Part shown: in pieces, positions 24,458-32,665 of the stretch | How the letters are laid out: each line of letters begins with the position of its first letter | How positions within the stretch are numbered: position 1 is the stretch's first letter | Source of the DNA: Euryarchaeota archaeon UBA86 | GTDB lineage: Archaea > Thermoplasmatota > Poseidoniia > Poseidoniales > Thalassarchaeaceae | Length of the DNA: 64,000 nt | Reading direction: 5' to 3' | NCBI GenBank assembly: GCA_002503055.1 | Contig: DAQX01000012.1 | Location: 1 to 64,000 of the forward strand | Position numbers and translations under genes: made by a program | Notes under the pieces: model-generated | The model's input: the letters and a program-made list of their open reading frames with translations, nothing else | Database searches by the model: none | Told to the model about the DNA's origin: nothing

Positions 24458-25603
24458 CTAATAATCCATCAATTTACTCATCTCTCTCGAGATTATGATT
24501 CTTTGTATCTGGCTAGTCCCGCCGAATATCTGGTAGATCTTTGCTCCTCTCATCCTTCTGGCGGCCGGGAACTCTTCCGAGTATCCATAACCACCGAATA
24601 TCTGTACTGCATCAGTAGTTACCTCCATTCCAATATCCGCAGCATACCTCTTGGCATGAGCCGATTCGAGAGTGGCTCTCTCCCCCAAGTCCAGTTTCCC
24701 TGCAGACTTCTGTGCAAGTAGTCTGCCAGCCTCAATCTTCGTAGCCATGTCAGCTAGCATAAACGAAATTGATTGGTGTTCGATTATGGGTTTAGAGAAA
24801 GTTTCTCTCTGGGTCGCATAAGCCCATGCTTCCTCCATTGCTCCGCGAGCGTTGCCTACAGCATGAGCAGCCAGCATCGGTCTAGAGCGGTCAAATGCAA
24901 CCATTGCTTGCATCCAGCCATTTCCTTCTTGGTCACCTAATAGATTTGACTTCGGGACCATGACGCCATCAAAGGTTACTGCTCTAGTGTCTGAGCACCT
25001 CTGGCCCATCTTATCCTCCTTCTTCCCTATCTTAATCCCGGGAGTGTCGGCCTCTACTACAAAGCCGCTTAGTGAATCGGTGGGCTTACCGTTTCCTGTT
25101 CTGGCAAGGACATAGAACCAATCAGCATGGCCGGCACCGCCTATCCACATCTTAGATCCATTAATTCGGTATTTATCCCCCTCCAAAATCGCTGAAGTCT
25201 GTATTGCTTTGACATCTGATCCAGCACCGGGTTCGGTAACGCAATACGCTGAAATCTGGCCCTCACAAACCCTACCTAGATACTCCTGCTTCTGTTGTTC
25301 AGTGCCTCCATATATCACTGGATGGCAAGCCAGCATTGTTACACCTGTAATAGTGGCAAAACCGGGATCTCCTCGCCCCAGTTCCTCATTTATGATAACC
25401 TCATCCAGAAAGCTGAGACCCATCCCGCCGTAATCTTCGGGTATTGTGCAGTTCAGTATTCCGAGATTCCTTGCCTTCTGGATCGCCTCCGAGGGGAAGA
25501 TCCCTTCCCTATCCCAATTCTCCGCATTCGGAATAAGCTCCTCATCCGCAAAATCTCTAGCTAAGGTCTGAAGCATCAGCTGATCATCATTGAGTTCCAT
25601 CAA
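24458..25603 (-). CDS. Acyl-CoA dehydrogenase family protein, catalytic Glu replaced
   Basis: 381 residues, full-length FAD enzyme of the medium-chain acyl-CoA dehydrogenase type. Signatures are AYCVTEPGAGSDVKAIQTSA, YRINGSKMWIGGAGHADWF, FDRSRPMLAAHAVGNARGAM, QHQSISF-like EHQSISFMLADMATKIEAGR and DAVQIFGGYGYSEEFPAARR. The final motif reads KIYQIFGGTSQIQR where medium-chain enzymes have QIYEGTSQIQR, so the catalytic Glu is Gly. The alternative base position used by isovaleryl- and long-chain enzymes is Ser in FDRSRP. It may act on an unusual substrate or be inactive. No other beta-oxidation gene is adjacent. Confidence 0.9.
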   Translation of the reverse strand: MMELNDDQLMLQTLARDFADEELIPNAENWDREGIFPSEAIQKARNLGILNCTIPEDYGGMGLSFLDEVIINEELGRGDPGFATITGVTMLACHPVIYGGTEQQKQEYLGRVCEGQISAYCVTEPGAGSDVKAIQTSAILEGDKYRINGSKMWIGGAGHADWFYVLARTGNGKPTDSLSGFVVEADTPGIKIGKKEDKMGQRCSDTRAVTFDGVMVPKSNLLGDQEGNGWMQAMVAFDRSRPMLAAHAVGNARGAMEEAWAYATQRETFSKPIIEHQSISFMLADMATKIEAGRLLAQKSAGKLDLGERATLESAHAKRYAADIGMEVTTDAVQIFGGYGYSEEFPAARRMRGAKIYQIFGGTSQIQRIIISREMSKLMDY

Positions 25604-25677
25604 AAATCTCCAAAGAGGCGTGAGTCGCCTTATTTTAATGCCGTATTTACTCGCTTATAATTTAGATAATTTGGAGT

Positions 25678-26823
25678 TCAGGGATGGAAAAGGAACGCTG
25701 CACCCAATACGATATATGTGCCTAGCAACAATGTACCCTCTAGCCAGTTTGACTTACCATCTGATGCGATGATGTTTACAATCAGTACTGAAAGGAAGGC
25801 GGCTACCGTTTCTAACATACCAAACTCAAAGGTTAGTGGAACTCCTAGTGCCCATGCAACAAGAATCATCATTGGGGCAACGAATACTGCAATCTGCGTG
25901 GATGACCCCATCGAAATTGCAAATGAAAGATCCATCTTGTCCTTGCCAGCAACTACTACTGCAGTGAAGTGCTCGGCAGCATTACCAAATAGAGGCAGTA
26001 GAATTACACCGATGAATAGGTGAGGGAGCCCTAGGCCTTTATCGGAAGCTGCATATTCTACTGAATGAACGAGTATCTCAGCCATCCAAGATACTAGAAT
26101 TGTGGCGACAACTAGCAGAATAATCGCGTCGCGCTTAGTCATCTCGGGCGCCTCGTGATGATGTGTCTCTGTAGCGAATAGGTCCACATGAGACTTGAAT
26201 TGGAAGTAAAGGAATAGTCCGTACAACAATAGTAGAACAATTGCCGCAATGTGGCTAAGTTGCTTGACGCCTTCCTCTCCCTCAGTTCCTCCTACGGTTG
26301 AGTTGAATACTGTTGGAATAATCAGCACAATCATCGCTAACATCATCAAAGAGCCGTTAGAACTGACTTGGGTTTCAGAAAATTTCTGCTCGGGGAAATT
26401 GATTCCTCCCCACAAAAAAGCAAGTCCCATTACGAGTAGTAGATTTCCGAGAATACTACCTATTAGGCTGGCTTGTACTAGCCCTACCATGAGTGTCTCT
26501 GTATCACTTCCAGAGGCTGCTTGTGAGGCTGTATATATTGCCAGTAAAGCGATTATCATCTCAGCTGCATTACCAAAAGTTGCGTTGAGTAATCCACCCA
26601 AGGATTCAGATGTATAGAGAGCAATTTCTTCTGTTGCCCTCCCCATCAGGAAGGCCAGAGGCATAATCGCTAGCAGGGAGAAAATGAAGGCCATCGATTC
26701 ATTTTCCGCTATGTAGGCAAAATAGCAGGTCATAGGAACTGCAATAAGAAGAATATTCAGTTTATTTTCCGCTGGGGAAAATGCTCCAAGCACGCTTATC
26801 TGTCCGGCCTCAGTATCAGTCAT
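25678..26823 (-). CDS. Ca2+/H+ antiporter (CaxA-like)
   Basis: About 381 residues, 11 hydrophobic spans, with the paired alpha-repeats of the CaCA superfamily: LLNATFGNAAEMIIALLAIY in the first half and LPLFGNAAEHFTAVVVAGKD in the second. The acidic residues in GNAAE are the cation-binding sites. An acidic and His-rich segment (ATETHHHEAPEM) lies between the halves. It would export calcium from the cytoplasm in exchange for protons. The ATG at 26823 avoids overlap with the divergent kinase gene; the frame is open to 26853. Confidence 0.88.
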   Translation of the reverse strand: MTDTEAGQISVLGAFSPAENKLNILLIAVPMTCYFAYIAENESMAFIFSLLAIMPLAFLMGRATEEIALYTSESLGGLLNATFGNAAEMIIALLAIYTASQAASGSDTETLMVGLVQASLIGSILGNLLLVMGLAFLWGGINFPEQKFSETQVSSNGSLMMLAMIVLIIPTVFNSTVGGTEGEEGVKQLSHIAAIVLLLLYGLFLYFQFKSHVDLFATETHHHEAPEMTKRDAIILLVVATILVSWMAEILVHSVEYAASDKGLGLPHLFIGVILLPLFGNAAEHFTAVVVAGKDKMDLSFAISMGSSTQIAVFVAPMMILVAWALGVPLTFEFGMLETVAAFLSVLIVNIIASDGKSNWLEGTLLLGTYIVLGAAFLFHP

Positions 26824-26877
26824 GAGAGGGCGGTGGTGCCTTCGATGGGTCAATGTTGCGCCGCCACAGGAGCGTTC

Positions 26878-27447
26878 ATGGCATCAATACCGGCCGAACG
26901 AGTTGTGGACGAAGGCTTCAGATTGGCCCTCACGGGTACGCCGGGTACTGGCAAGAGTACAGTAGCGGGACTGCTTTCTGAGGAAGGCTTTGAGGTACTG
27001 ACAGTGGAGTCTCTAGCAGATGAAGCTGGACTGAAGGGAGACTTGGATCCAACAGACGATGCTCTAGTAATCGATACAGAAGCGCTGCATGAGGTACTGT
27101 TAGATTCGTGGCAGACCATGCCTGTTGACCCGGTGATCGTCGACGGTCATCTCTCTCACCACCTCCCATGTGATGCGGTTGTTGTACTACGCTGCTCTCC
27201 GGATGTTCTTGAGTCAAGGCTAGCGGGACGAGGATATCACAGTGACAAGATACAGTCTAATTGCGAATGGGAGTTGATTGGTGGAGCATGGAATGAGTAC
27301 GAGGATGGTTTTCCTTGGATTGAGTTCGATACCACGGCTAGCGATGCCGAGTCAATAGTCGCATCAATCAACGGTTGGATAACAGATGGCTTCAAGCCAG
27401 TAAGCCAAAGCCCGGGGATTGATTGGATAGAGAGAATGGAGGATTGA
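26878..27447 (+). CDS. Adenylate kinase-like NTPase (AK6/Fap7 family)
   Basis: About 189 residues. P-loop LALTGTPGTGKSTVAGLLSE at the N-terminus, VIVDGHLSHHLPCDAVVVLR as the family-specific centre, and LESRLAGRGYHSDKIQSN as the lid. Eukaryotic Fap7 and its archaeal relatives act in the last step of small-subunit ribosome assembly with S11, and also show adenylate kinase activity. The ATG at 26878 follows AGGAG at a 5-nt spacing, so it is preferred over 26833. The next gene starts 2 nt after its stop. Confidence 0.85.
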   Translation: MASIPAERVVDEGFRLALTGTPGTGKSTVAGLLSEEGFEVLTVESLADEAGLKGDLDPTDDALVIDTEALHEVLLDSWQTMPVDPVIVDGHLSHHLPCDAVVVLRCSPDVLESRLAGRGYHSDKIQSNCEWELIGGAWNEYEDGFPWIEFDTTASDAESIVASINGWITDGFKPVSQSPGIDWIERMED

Positions 27448-27448
27448 G

Positions 27449-28123
27449 ATGTTCGAGAAGATGAGAGGAGTCTGGACCAAAGCCATAGATCCATTGGTAC
27501 TGAGAATGGGAAATCTAGACCCGAGTGTATTGACATGGACAAGCTTAGTTCTAGCCCTAGTTTCTTTTTGGCTCATCGCTGAGGCTGACCTCGATACCAA
27601 TGGCGCAATAATGATTGGAGGCGGAGTTGTTCTGATTCTGGTTGCGGGTGTTCTTGATGCTCTCGACGGTGCTCTCGCTCGCCATCAAGGAGTGGCGGGA
27701 CCATATGGTGACTTCCTCGACCATACCATTGACAGGGTGGTCGATGTCGGTCTTCTGATTGCAATAGGGATGAATGCGGCCTATGTTACTGACCCCAGTT
27801 CAGGAGCAGTTGCTGCAGTCCTAACTCTGTTTGGATCATACATGGGAACCCAGGCCCAGTCGGTCGGCCTAGACCGAATCTACGGAGGTTTTTCACGAGC
27901 TGATAGGCTGGTGCTAACAATCGCCTGTCTAATCGCGGCAGCATGGCAGGCACACTCAGGCGGCGCGGGGTTCGATGTAACCGATATCGAGTATGCTAAC
28001 TGGATAATGCTGGGCAATACTGAGCTCAATGGAATGACTGCAGCACTAGCGGTATCCGCGTGGGGAGGAGTTTACACCTTCCTGTCTCGATTCATGAATA
28101 CTCGAAGTCAGTTACTGGAATAA
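27449..28123 (+). CDS. CDP-alcohol phosphatidyltransferase family protein
   Basis: 224 residues, about six membrane spans. The family motif D-x2-DG-x2-AR-x8-G-x3-D-x3-D is complete: DALDGALARHQGVAGPYGDF, then LDHTID. Such enzymes join a CDP-activated lipid and a polar head group; in archaea the likely products are archaetidyl-inositol phosphate or related ether lipids. The sequence does not say which head group is used. It is translationally coupled to the AK6 gene (1-nt spacer). Confidence 0.88.
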   Translation: MFEKMRGVWTKAIDPLVLRMGNLDPSVLTWTSLVLALVSFWLIAEADLDTNGAIMIGGGVVLILVAGVLDALDGALARHQGVAGPYGDFLDHTIDRVVDVGLLIAIGMNAAYVTDPSSGAVAAVLTLFGSYMGTQAQSVGLDRIYGGFSRADRLVLTIACLIAAAWQAHSGGAGFDVTDIEYANWIMLGNTELNGMTAALAVSAWGGVYTFLSRFMNTRSQLLE

Positions 28124-28157
28124 CGGCCTTGCCCGGCACCTGTTCAAACGCGCCTCA

Positions 28158-28172
28158 CCCGCCGTAGGCGGG
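28158..28172. repeat. Compact palindromic hairpin (CCCGCC-GTA-GGCGGG)
   Basis: Perfect 6-bp stem with a 3-nt loop in the spacer between the phosphatidyltransferase and ftsZ. One of several similar short hairpins in this window. It may end the upstream transcript. Confidence 0.5.
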
Positions 28173-28211
28173 GGGTAACGGTTATCCTCTCTACGACACG
28201 CCTAGACTCTC

Positions 28212-29330
28212 GTGAAGCACATTATCGACAGGGTTCTCGAACTTCAGGAGACTGATGGTCTCCCAACTGAAGGCGCCGATAGAGAGGGAGATCCTGAACT
28301 GAAGACACTCCTGAAGTCGCTACAGCCGAAGATTAGGGTGTACGGTTGTGGAGGTTGTGGCTCTAACACTGTAGCGAGGCTGGAACTCGAGGGTTTGTTC
28401 GATGATAATTATGTGAGAGGTATTGCTGTCAATACCGATGCGCAGCACCTACTCAGAGTCAATGTGCAGAACAAAGTACTCATCGGTCGATCTGCCAGAG
28501 GCAGAGGCGCCGGAGGTGACCCTGAGAAGGGTGAGCAAGCAGCATACGAGTCCGAGAAGTCTCTCAAGGGAGAGATTGAGGACTGCGATCTAGCATTCAT
28601 CACAGCAGGACTGGGGGGTGGCACTGGGACAGGGAGTGCGCACGTAGTCGCCCGTCTGGCCAAATCGGCCGGGGCTCTGACAATTGCTGTGGTGAGTTAT
28701 CCCTTCCTATCAGAAGGAGCGTTGCGAAAGCAGAATGCAGAATGGGGCTTGGAGAGACTCAGAGAGGTGTGCGATACTGTTGTCGTACTTCCCAATGAGA
28801 GGCTTCTCGAGGTCGAGGGGGTTCGAGATCTCCCCCTCGACGCTGCCTTCCGCGTCGCAGATGAGTTACTGATGAGGAGTATATCCGGAGTCTCTGAAAT
28901 GATTGCCAAGGAAGGTGTAGTCAATCTAGACTTCCAAGACTTGAGATCGGTAATGGAGAACGGAGGCGGAGTTGCAATGATTGGACTAGGTGAAGGTAGA
29001 GGTCCGGGTAGCGCGGAGAAGGCTACTGAGGAAGCTCTGCAGTCTCCACTGCTTGACATCGATATTTCCGATGCCAGAGGTGCTTTGGTAAATGTAGTCG
29101 GAGGGCCGACATTGTCGTTGGGTGACGCCGAGCAGTGTGCAAAGCTGATTAGAGATAAAATCAATCCTTATGCCAGAATAATCTGGGGTGCTACAACTGA
29201 CGAATCAATGGGTGAAGAAATTCGTGTCCTACTCGTACTGACTGGTGTCAAGAGTGAGCAGATTCATGGTGCTGCATTACACTCACAGATGCGAAACCTG
29301 AGAGACCGAACTGTAGAATTCGTGAATTGA
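28212..29330 (+). CDS. ftsZ: Cell division protein FtsZ
   Basis: Tubulin-like GTPase that forms the division ring. 372 residues. The GTP-binding loops are intact: YGCGGCGSNTVARLELEGLF, GRGAGGDPEKGEQAAYESEK, the tubulin signature ITAGLGGGTGTGSAHVVARL, and VVVLPNERLLEVEG. The first loop has a Cys-Gly-Gly-Cys variant of the usual GVGGGG. The start is a GTG at 28212; no ATG lies near it. An N-terminal extension of about 40 residues precedes the core. It heads the ftsZ - secE - spt5 - L11 - L1 - L10 - L12 cluster common in euryarchaea. Confidence 0.95.
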   Translation: MKHIIDRVLELQETDGLPTEGADREGDPELKTLLKSLQPKIRVYGCGGCGSNTVARLELEGLFDDNYVRGIAVNTDAQHLLRVNVQNKVLIGRSARGRGAGGDPEKGEQAAYESEKSLKGEIEDCDLAFITAGLGGGTGTGSAHVVARLAKSAGALTIAVVSYPFLSEGALRKQNAEWGLERLREVCDTVVVLPNERLLEVEGVRDLPLDAAFRVADELLMRSISGVSEMIAKEGVVNLDFQDLRSVMENGGGVAMIGLGEGRGPGSAEKATEEALQSPLLDIDISDARGALVNVVGGPTLSLGDAEQCAKLIRDKINPYARIIWGATTDESMGEEIRVLLVLTGVKSEQIHGAALHSQMRNLRDRTVEFVN

Positions 29331-29349
29331 TTTTTCAGTAATGCTGTTT

Positions 29350-29367
29350 CGAGCCCCTTGGGGCTCG
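29350..29367. repeat. 18-bp perfect palindrome (CGAGCCCC-TT-GGGGCTCG)
   Basis: Two 8-nt arms around TT between ftsZ and secE. The same arms recur at 42106-42126 with a 5-nt loop, upstream of an unrelated gene. As RNA it would form a very stable hairpin, possibly a terminator or processing site after ftsZ. Confidence 0.6.
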
Positions 29368-29421
29368 CCCGGCGTGCTTAAATGGAGTCTGTCGGTCGCC
29401 GGGTCGCTTCGAGGGAGAGTC

Positions 29422-29685
29422 ATGGCTATCGAGAGTTCCAATGTAGGGCCTGTCGAGGAGAAAGTTCAGGGCTGGCAAGATGAGATTGAAGGCCGAGTCC
29501 GAGGATTACAAACCGGCTCCTATGCTCGTATCTTGAAGATGGCCAGAAAGCCATCCAAGCAGGAGTTTCGTCAGACTGTTATCGTCTGTGGAATAGGTAT
29601 GTTCGTACTGGGTGCTATTGGCTTCGTTATGTTGTGGTTGATGGACAGTGCGTTCCCTTCCTTCTTCGACTGGCTGACTAACTGA
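29422..29685 (+). CDS. secE: Protein translocase subunit SecE (Sec61 gamma)
   Basis: 87 residues, single C-terminal membrane span. The amphipathic segment RILKMARKPSKQEFRQTVIV followed by the span GIGMFVLGAIGFVMLWLM is the SecE/Sec61-gamma signature. It clamps SecY in the membrane. The ATG at 29422 follows a purine-rich GAGGGAGAG, while the frame is open to 29341. The acidic N-terminal part (MAIESSNVGPVEEKVQGW) is longer than in minimal archaeal SecE. Its stop overlaps the ATG of the spt5 frame. Confidence 0.9.
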   Translation: MAIESSNVGPVEEKVQGWQDEIEGRVRGLQTGSYARILKMARKPSKQEFRQTVIVCGIGMFVLGAIGFVMLWLMDSAFPSFFDWLTN

Positions 29686-29696
29686 TGGGTGATTCA

Positions 29697-30563
29697 ATGT
29701 CCGATGCGTTCACTGTTTATGTTAGAAATGAAGAGAGTGTACTGCTGATGCAGCGCGCTGATGGGGTTGCAGACTTCCCGGGTGCTTGGGATGGAATCTA
29801 TGGAATCGGTGATCCTGAGGATCTAGATGCGGTAGTTGCTAGAATCACTGAGGTTACCGGAATAGAGGCGGAGAATCTGCAACATGTACGCTCAGGTCTT
29901 TCTAGAGGTCTGGCCTACGGTAATCGACTCAACGATGTTACTCCCATGCTCTTTGTGAGCTCTGTCAACGAAGTTGATTCTCGGGGCCTGTACAAAGGAT
30001 TCGAGTGGATTGATCCAGGAAACATTGGGAATAAGGAATACTCTACTCCCGCACTCAGAGATATGTATGGAGATGTCGCCTCATATCTCTACATTCTCAA
30101 GACCTCGATTGGTCAAGAGCAGAATGTCGCGAAGGAAATCCAAGCAAGACTCTCTGGAACCGGTTCTCTCAAGGATATACAGGACGAGATTTACGGAGTT
30201 CTCAGTCCACACTTCATGCGAGGATACATCTTCGTTGAGGCTTCTGCACTGCACCATGTCGAGAAATTGATTGGAAGAGTAGGTGTTTCGACTACGCCGA
30301 TGAAGAACTGCAGGAAGGTCTTGGATGGTGAGTCGCCTCTCGGTGATGTATTGCCTTACCTAGAGCCAAAGGCCGCCACCACTGGCATCGAAGAAGGTAG
30401 CATCGTAGAAATTCATGGCGGTGCCTTCCGTGGACAGGCTGCTCGCGTGACAAGAGTTACTGAATCGAAGGAAGAGGTTACTGTCGAGTTGTTCGAGGCT
30501 GCTGTTCCCGTCGCTCTTACTGTTAGGGCAGATCAGGTCAGAGTTACCCAGCGTGTCGAGTAG
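29697..30563 (+). CDS. spt5: Transcription elongation factor Spt5 with N-terminal degenerate Nudix domain
   Basis: 288 residues, about twice the usual archaeal Spt5. The C-terminal part is Spt5/NusG: NGN domain (about 130-225, SYLYILKTSIGQEQNVAKEI, HFMRGYIFVEASALHHVEKL) and KOW domain (about 233-285, EEGSIVEIHGGAFRGQAARV). It binds the polymerase clamp and aids processive elongation. Residues 1-125 instead read like a Nudix hydrolase fold (VYVRNEESVLLMQRADGVAD, FPGAWDGIYGIGD), but the Nudix-box position reads ARITEVTGI, with the metal-binding Glu residues largely lost. ATG 29697 follows GGTGAT at 4 nt; ATG 29685 overlaps secE. Confidence 0.88.
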   Translation: MSDAFTVYVRNEESVLLMQRADGVADFPGAWDGIYGIGDPEDLDAVVARITEVTGIEAENLQHVRSGLSRGLAYGNRLNDVTPMLFVSSVNEVDSRGLYKGFEWIDPGNIGNKEYSTPALRDMYGDVASYLYILKTSIGQEQNVAKEIQARLSGTGSLKDIQDEIYGVLSPHFMRGYIFVEASALHHVEKLIGRVGVSTTPMKNCRKVLDGESPLGDVLPYLEPKAATTGIEEGSIVEIHGGAFRGQAARVTRVTESKEEVTVELFEAAVPVALTVRADQVRVTQRVE

Positions 30564-30572
30564 GGTTTCTAT

Positions 30573-30587
30573 ACGCCCTTCGGGCGT
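30573..30587. repeat. Compact hairpin ACGCCC-TTC-GGGCGT after spt5
   Basis: Perfect 6-bp stem with a UUC loop, 10 nt after the spt5 stop and upstream of the L11 ribosome-binding site. Candidate terminator, attenuator or processing site separating spt5 from the ribosomal protein genes. Confidence 0.5.
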
Positions 30588-30648
30588 TACATCACTCTCA
30601 AATAGGGAAAGCAGGTCGGCGGGGCGCACCCAAAGGAGGTAACTACGC

Positions 30649-30927
30649 ATGTCTGCACGCAACGAGACACCGCACAAGGTGATTCAGATGCTAGGACAGA
30701 AGACCTGTAACGGATCATGGGAAGAGGCTACGGAGAACCTCACTATGGACCAGGTAAAGCAGATTGCTGAAGATCAGTCGGACCGACTGACTGGAGCAAA
30801 TCTGTATGCTCGATGTCGCGAGGTAATGGGCACATGCGTCTCAATGAGGGTACATGTGGAGGGCATGACTCCGAAGGATGCGCTCCAAGCAATGAGTGAG
30901 GGAAGATTTAGCGAACATTTCAGTTGA
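30649..30927 (+). CDS. rpl11: Ribosomal protein L11, C-terminal domain only
   Basis: 92 residues. It matches only the hinge and C-terminal, rRNA-binding part of archaeal L11: ETPHKVIQMLG aligns with the KTPPxxxLIKKALG hinge, then LTMDQVKQIAEDQSDRLTGA and CREVMGTCVSMRVHVEG. Archaeal L11 is normally about 160 residues, so roughly 65 N-terminal residues are missing. The start is secure: AAAGGAGGT at 30632-30640, 8 nt before the ATG, and spt5 ends just upstream. It is in the standard place before L1. Confidence 0.85.
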   Translation: MSARNETPHKVIQMLGQKTCNGSWEEATENLTMDQVKQIAEDQSDRLTGANLYARCREVMGTCVSMRVHVEGMTPKDALQAMSEGRFSEHFS

Positions 30928-30981
30928 ATATTCACGAGTTGCGGGAGAGGGTTTCCTCGTTGACCGCGGAGGTGAGAAAAA

Positions 30982-31626
30982 ATGCAAGAAAACATACAGA
31001 CAGCAATCCAACGCGCTCTCGACGAATCTCCGGAAAGGAAATTCGTAGAATCTGTTGAGATTTCATTCACCCTTAGAGATGTTGACCTCAAGAATCCAGC
31101 AAACAGGATTCAGGAGGAAGTCAGGCTGCCTTCAGGACGAGGTAAACCAATCAAGATCTCGATGTTTGCCGGCGGTGAGATGGCTACTAAGGCTAAGGCA
31201 GCCGGAATCGAAGTAATCGATCCTGCAACTATCGAGGATCTAGGTGGAAACAAGCAACTCGCACGCAAGGTTGCCAACAAGAATGACTTCTTCCTCGCTG
31301 AAATCCCCCACATGGGAACCGTTGGTCGTTTCCTCGGTGTTGTTCTGGGTCCACGCGGCAAGATGCCTCGCCCAGTTCCTCCAAATGTAGATCCCGGAAT
31401 GATTGCGACTGGATTGAAGGATACTTCGATTGTGCGCTCAAGAGACAGAATAACATTCCACACAGCATTTGGCTCACGCGAGCAGGGTCTAGACGATTTG
31501 ACTGCCAATGCTGTAGCAATTTGGGATAGGGTGATGTCGAAACTCGAGAGAGGTGCGGGCAACATCCGCTCTTGTTACATCAAGACCTCGATGGGGCCCT
31601 CAATCAAGGTGGAGGTGGTAGAATGA
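30982..31626 (+). CDS. rpl1: Ribosomal protein L1
   Basis: 214 residues, the mobile L1 stalk protein that helps release deacylated tRNA from the E site. In archaea it can also repress its own mRNA. Signatures are IQEEVRLPSGRGKPIKISMF, FFLAEIPHMGTVGRFLGVVL, the conserved GPRGKMPRPVPPN and KTSMGPSIKVEV. GGTGAG lies 5 nt before the ATG. Its stop overlaps the first ATG of the L10 gene in an ATGA arrangement. Confidence 0.96.
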   Translation: MQENIQTAIQRALDESPERKFVESVEISFTLRDVDLKNPANRIQEEVRLPSGRGKPIKISMFAGGEMATKAKAAGIEVIDPATIEDLGGNKQLARKVANKNDFFLAEIPHMGTVGRFLGVVLGPRGKMPRPVPPNVDPGMIATGLKDTSIVRSRDRITFHTAFGSREQGLDDLTANAVAIWDRVMSKLERGAGNIRSCYIKTSMGPSIKVEVVE

Positions 31627-32648
31627 TGTCTTCCAAGGCTGCACCATGGAAGAAGGACCGTGTCTCGGAACTCGCTGAGATACTATCTTGTGATGGAATT
31701 GTCGGTATTGTTGACATCGGCGGAGTTCCTGCTAGCAATATGCTAGACATGCGTAACACATTGCGAGGACAGTTAACCCTAACAATGGCCAAGAAGACAT
31801 TGATGAGGTTGGCTTGGAAGCAGGCTGGTCTGGAAATGGATGAGCTTGAGAACCTATTCGAAGGAGCTATTCAGCCCTGTATCGTACACTCTGACTCACT
31901 GAGTTCATTCGAGTTGTTTGCAGAGTTAGAGAAGACTCGACAGGGTCGCGCTGCCAAGGAAGGCGAGGCAGCCCCTTCAGACATCGTCGTCGAGAAGGGC
32001 CCTACTGAGTTTGGACCTGGCCCTATTGTCGGTGAGTTCAACGCAGTAGGTATCCCAGCCAAGATAGACAAGGGTAAGGTTGCAATTCAGAAGACAGTAA
32101 CCGTTGTTGAGCAAGGAGAGGAGATCTCAGGTGACCTTGGTATCATGCTGGCAAAGCTTGGTATCAATCCAATCGAGATTGGCCTGATTCTAATTGGTAC
32201 CATTGAGGATGGGGAGTTCTTCCCTGCATCCTCTCTAGACCTAGACCTAGATGGTATGCGAGATGACATCATCACCGCAACCTCGGGCGCATTCAACCTC
32301 GCATGCAATGTAAGATGGTTTTCCGCCGTCACTATGCCGACACTGCTGTCCAAGGCAAGCAGTGAGGCGATGTCCGTTGCAATCGAAGCAGGAGTAGTCA
32401 ATGATGAGACTGCTTCGTTATTCATCTCGCGTGCAAACGCACACGCAATGGCCATAGCTGGCCAGTTAGATTCCTCGGCTCTCGATGAGTCGCTCGTAGA
32501 GGCACTTGGTGCTGCTACTAGCGTGAGTGCCGCAGCCGCAACCTCCGATGCGGCATCTGAGGACGAGGGTGGTGACACTCCGGCCGAAGAGGAAGAGGAG
32601 GAAGAAGAGGATGCTGGGTTTGATGGACTCGGTGACCTTTTCGGTTGA
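31623..32648 (+). CDS. rpl10: Ribosomal protein L10 (P0)
   Basis: About 341 residues, the stalk base that carries L12 dimers. It has the archaeal/eukaryotic P0 layout: rRNA-binding N-domain (APWKKDRVSELAEILSCDGI, MRNTLRGQLTLTMAKKTLMR), a P0-type insertion, L12-binding helices, an Ala-rich linker and the acidic tail ending DAGFDGLGDLFG. The tail recruits translational GTPases. ATG 31623 overlaps the L1 stop; a second ATG follows at once at 31626. Confidence 0.95.
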   Translation: MMSSKAAPWKKDRVSELAEILSCDGIVGIVDIGGVPASNMLDMRNTLRGQLTLTMAKKTLMRLAWKQAGLEMDELENLFEGAIQPCIVHSDSLSSFELFAELEKTRQGRAAKEGEAAPSDIVVEKGPTEFGPGPIVGEFNAVGIPAKIDKGKVAIQKTVTVVEQGEEISGDLGIMLAKLGINPIEIGLILIGTIEDGEFFPASSLDLDLDGMRDDIITATSGAFNLACNVRWFSAVTMPTLLSKASSEAMSVAIEAGVVNDETASLFISRANAHAMAIAGQLDSSALDESLVEALGAATSVSAAAATSDAASEDEGGDTPAEEEEEEEEDAGFDGLGDLFG

Positions 32649-32665
32649 AAAAATAGGTGAGAAAA

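Noticed and set aside
28124..28211. Possible tRNA or small RNA in the spacer before ftsZ (GTTCAAAC-like string and hairpin)
   Set aside because: No acceptor stem, anticodon arm or properly placed D-arm can be drawn; only the short GTA-loop hairpin is supported.
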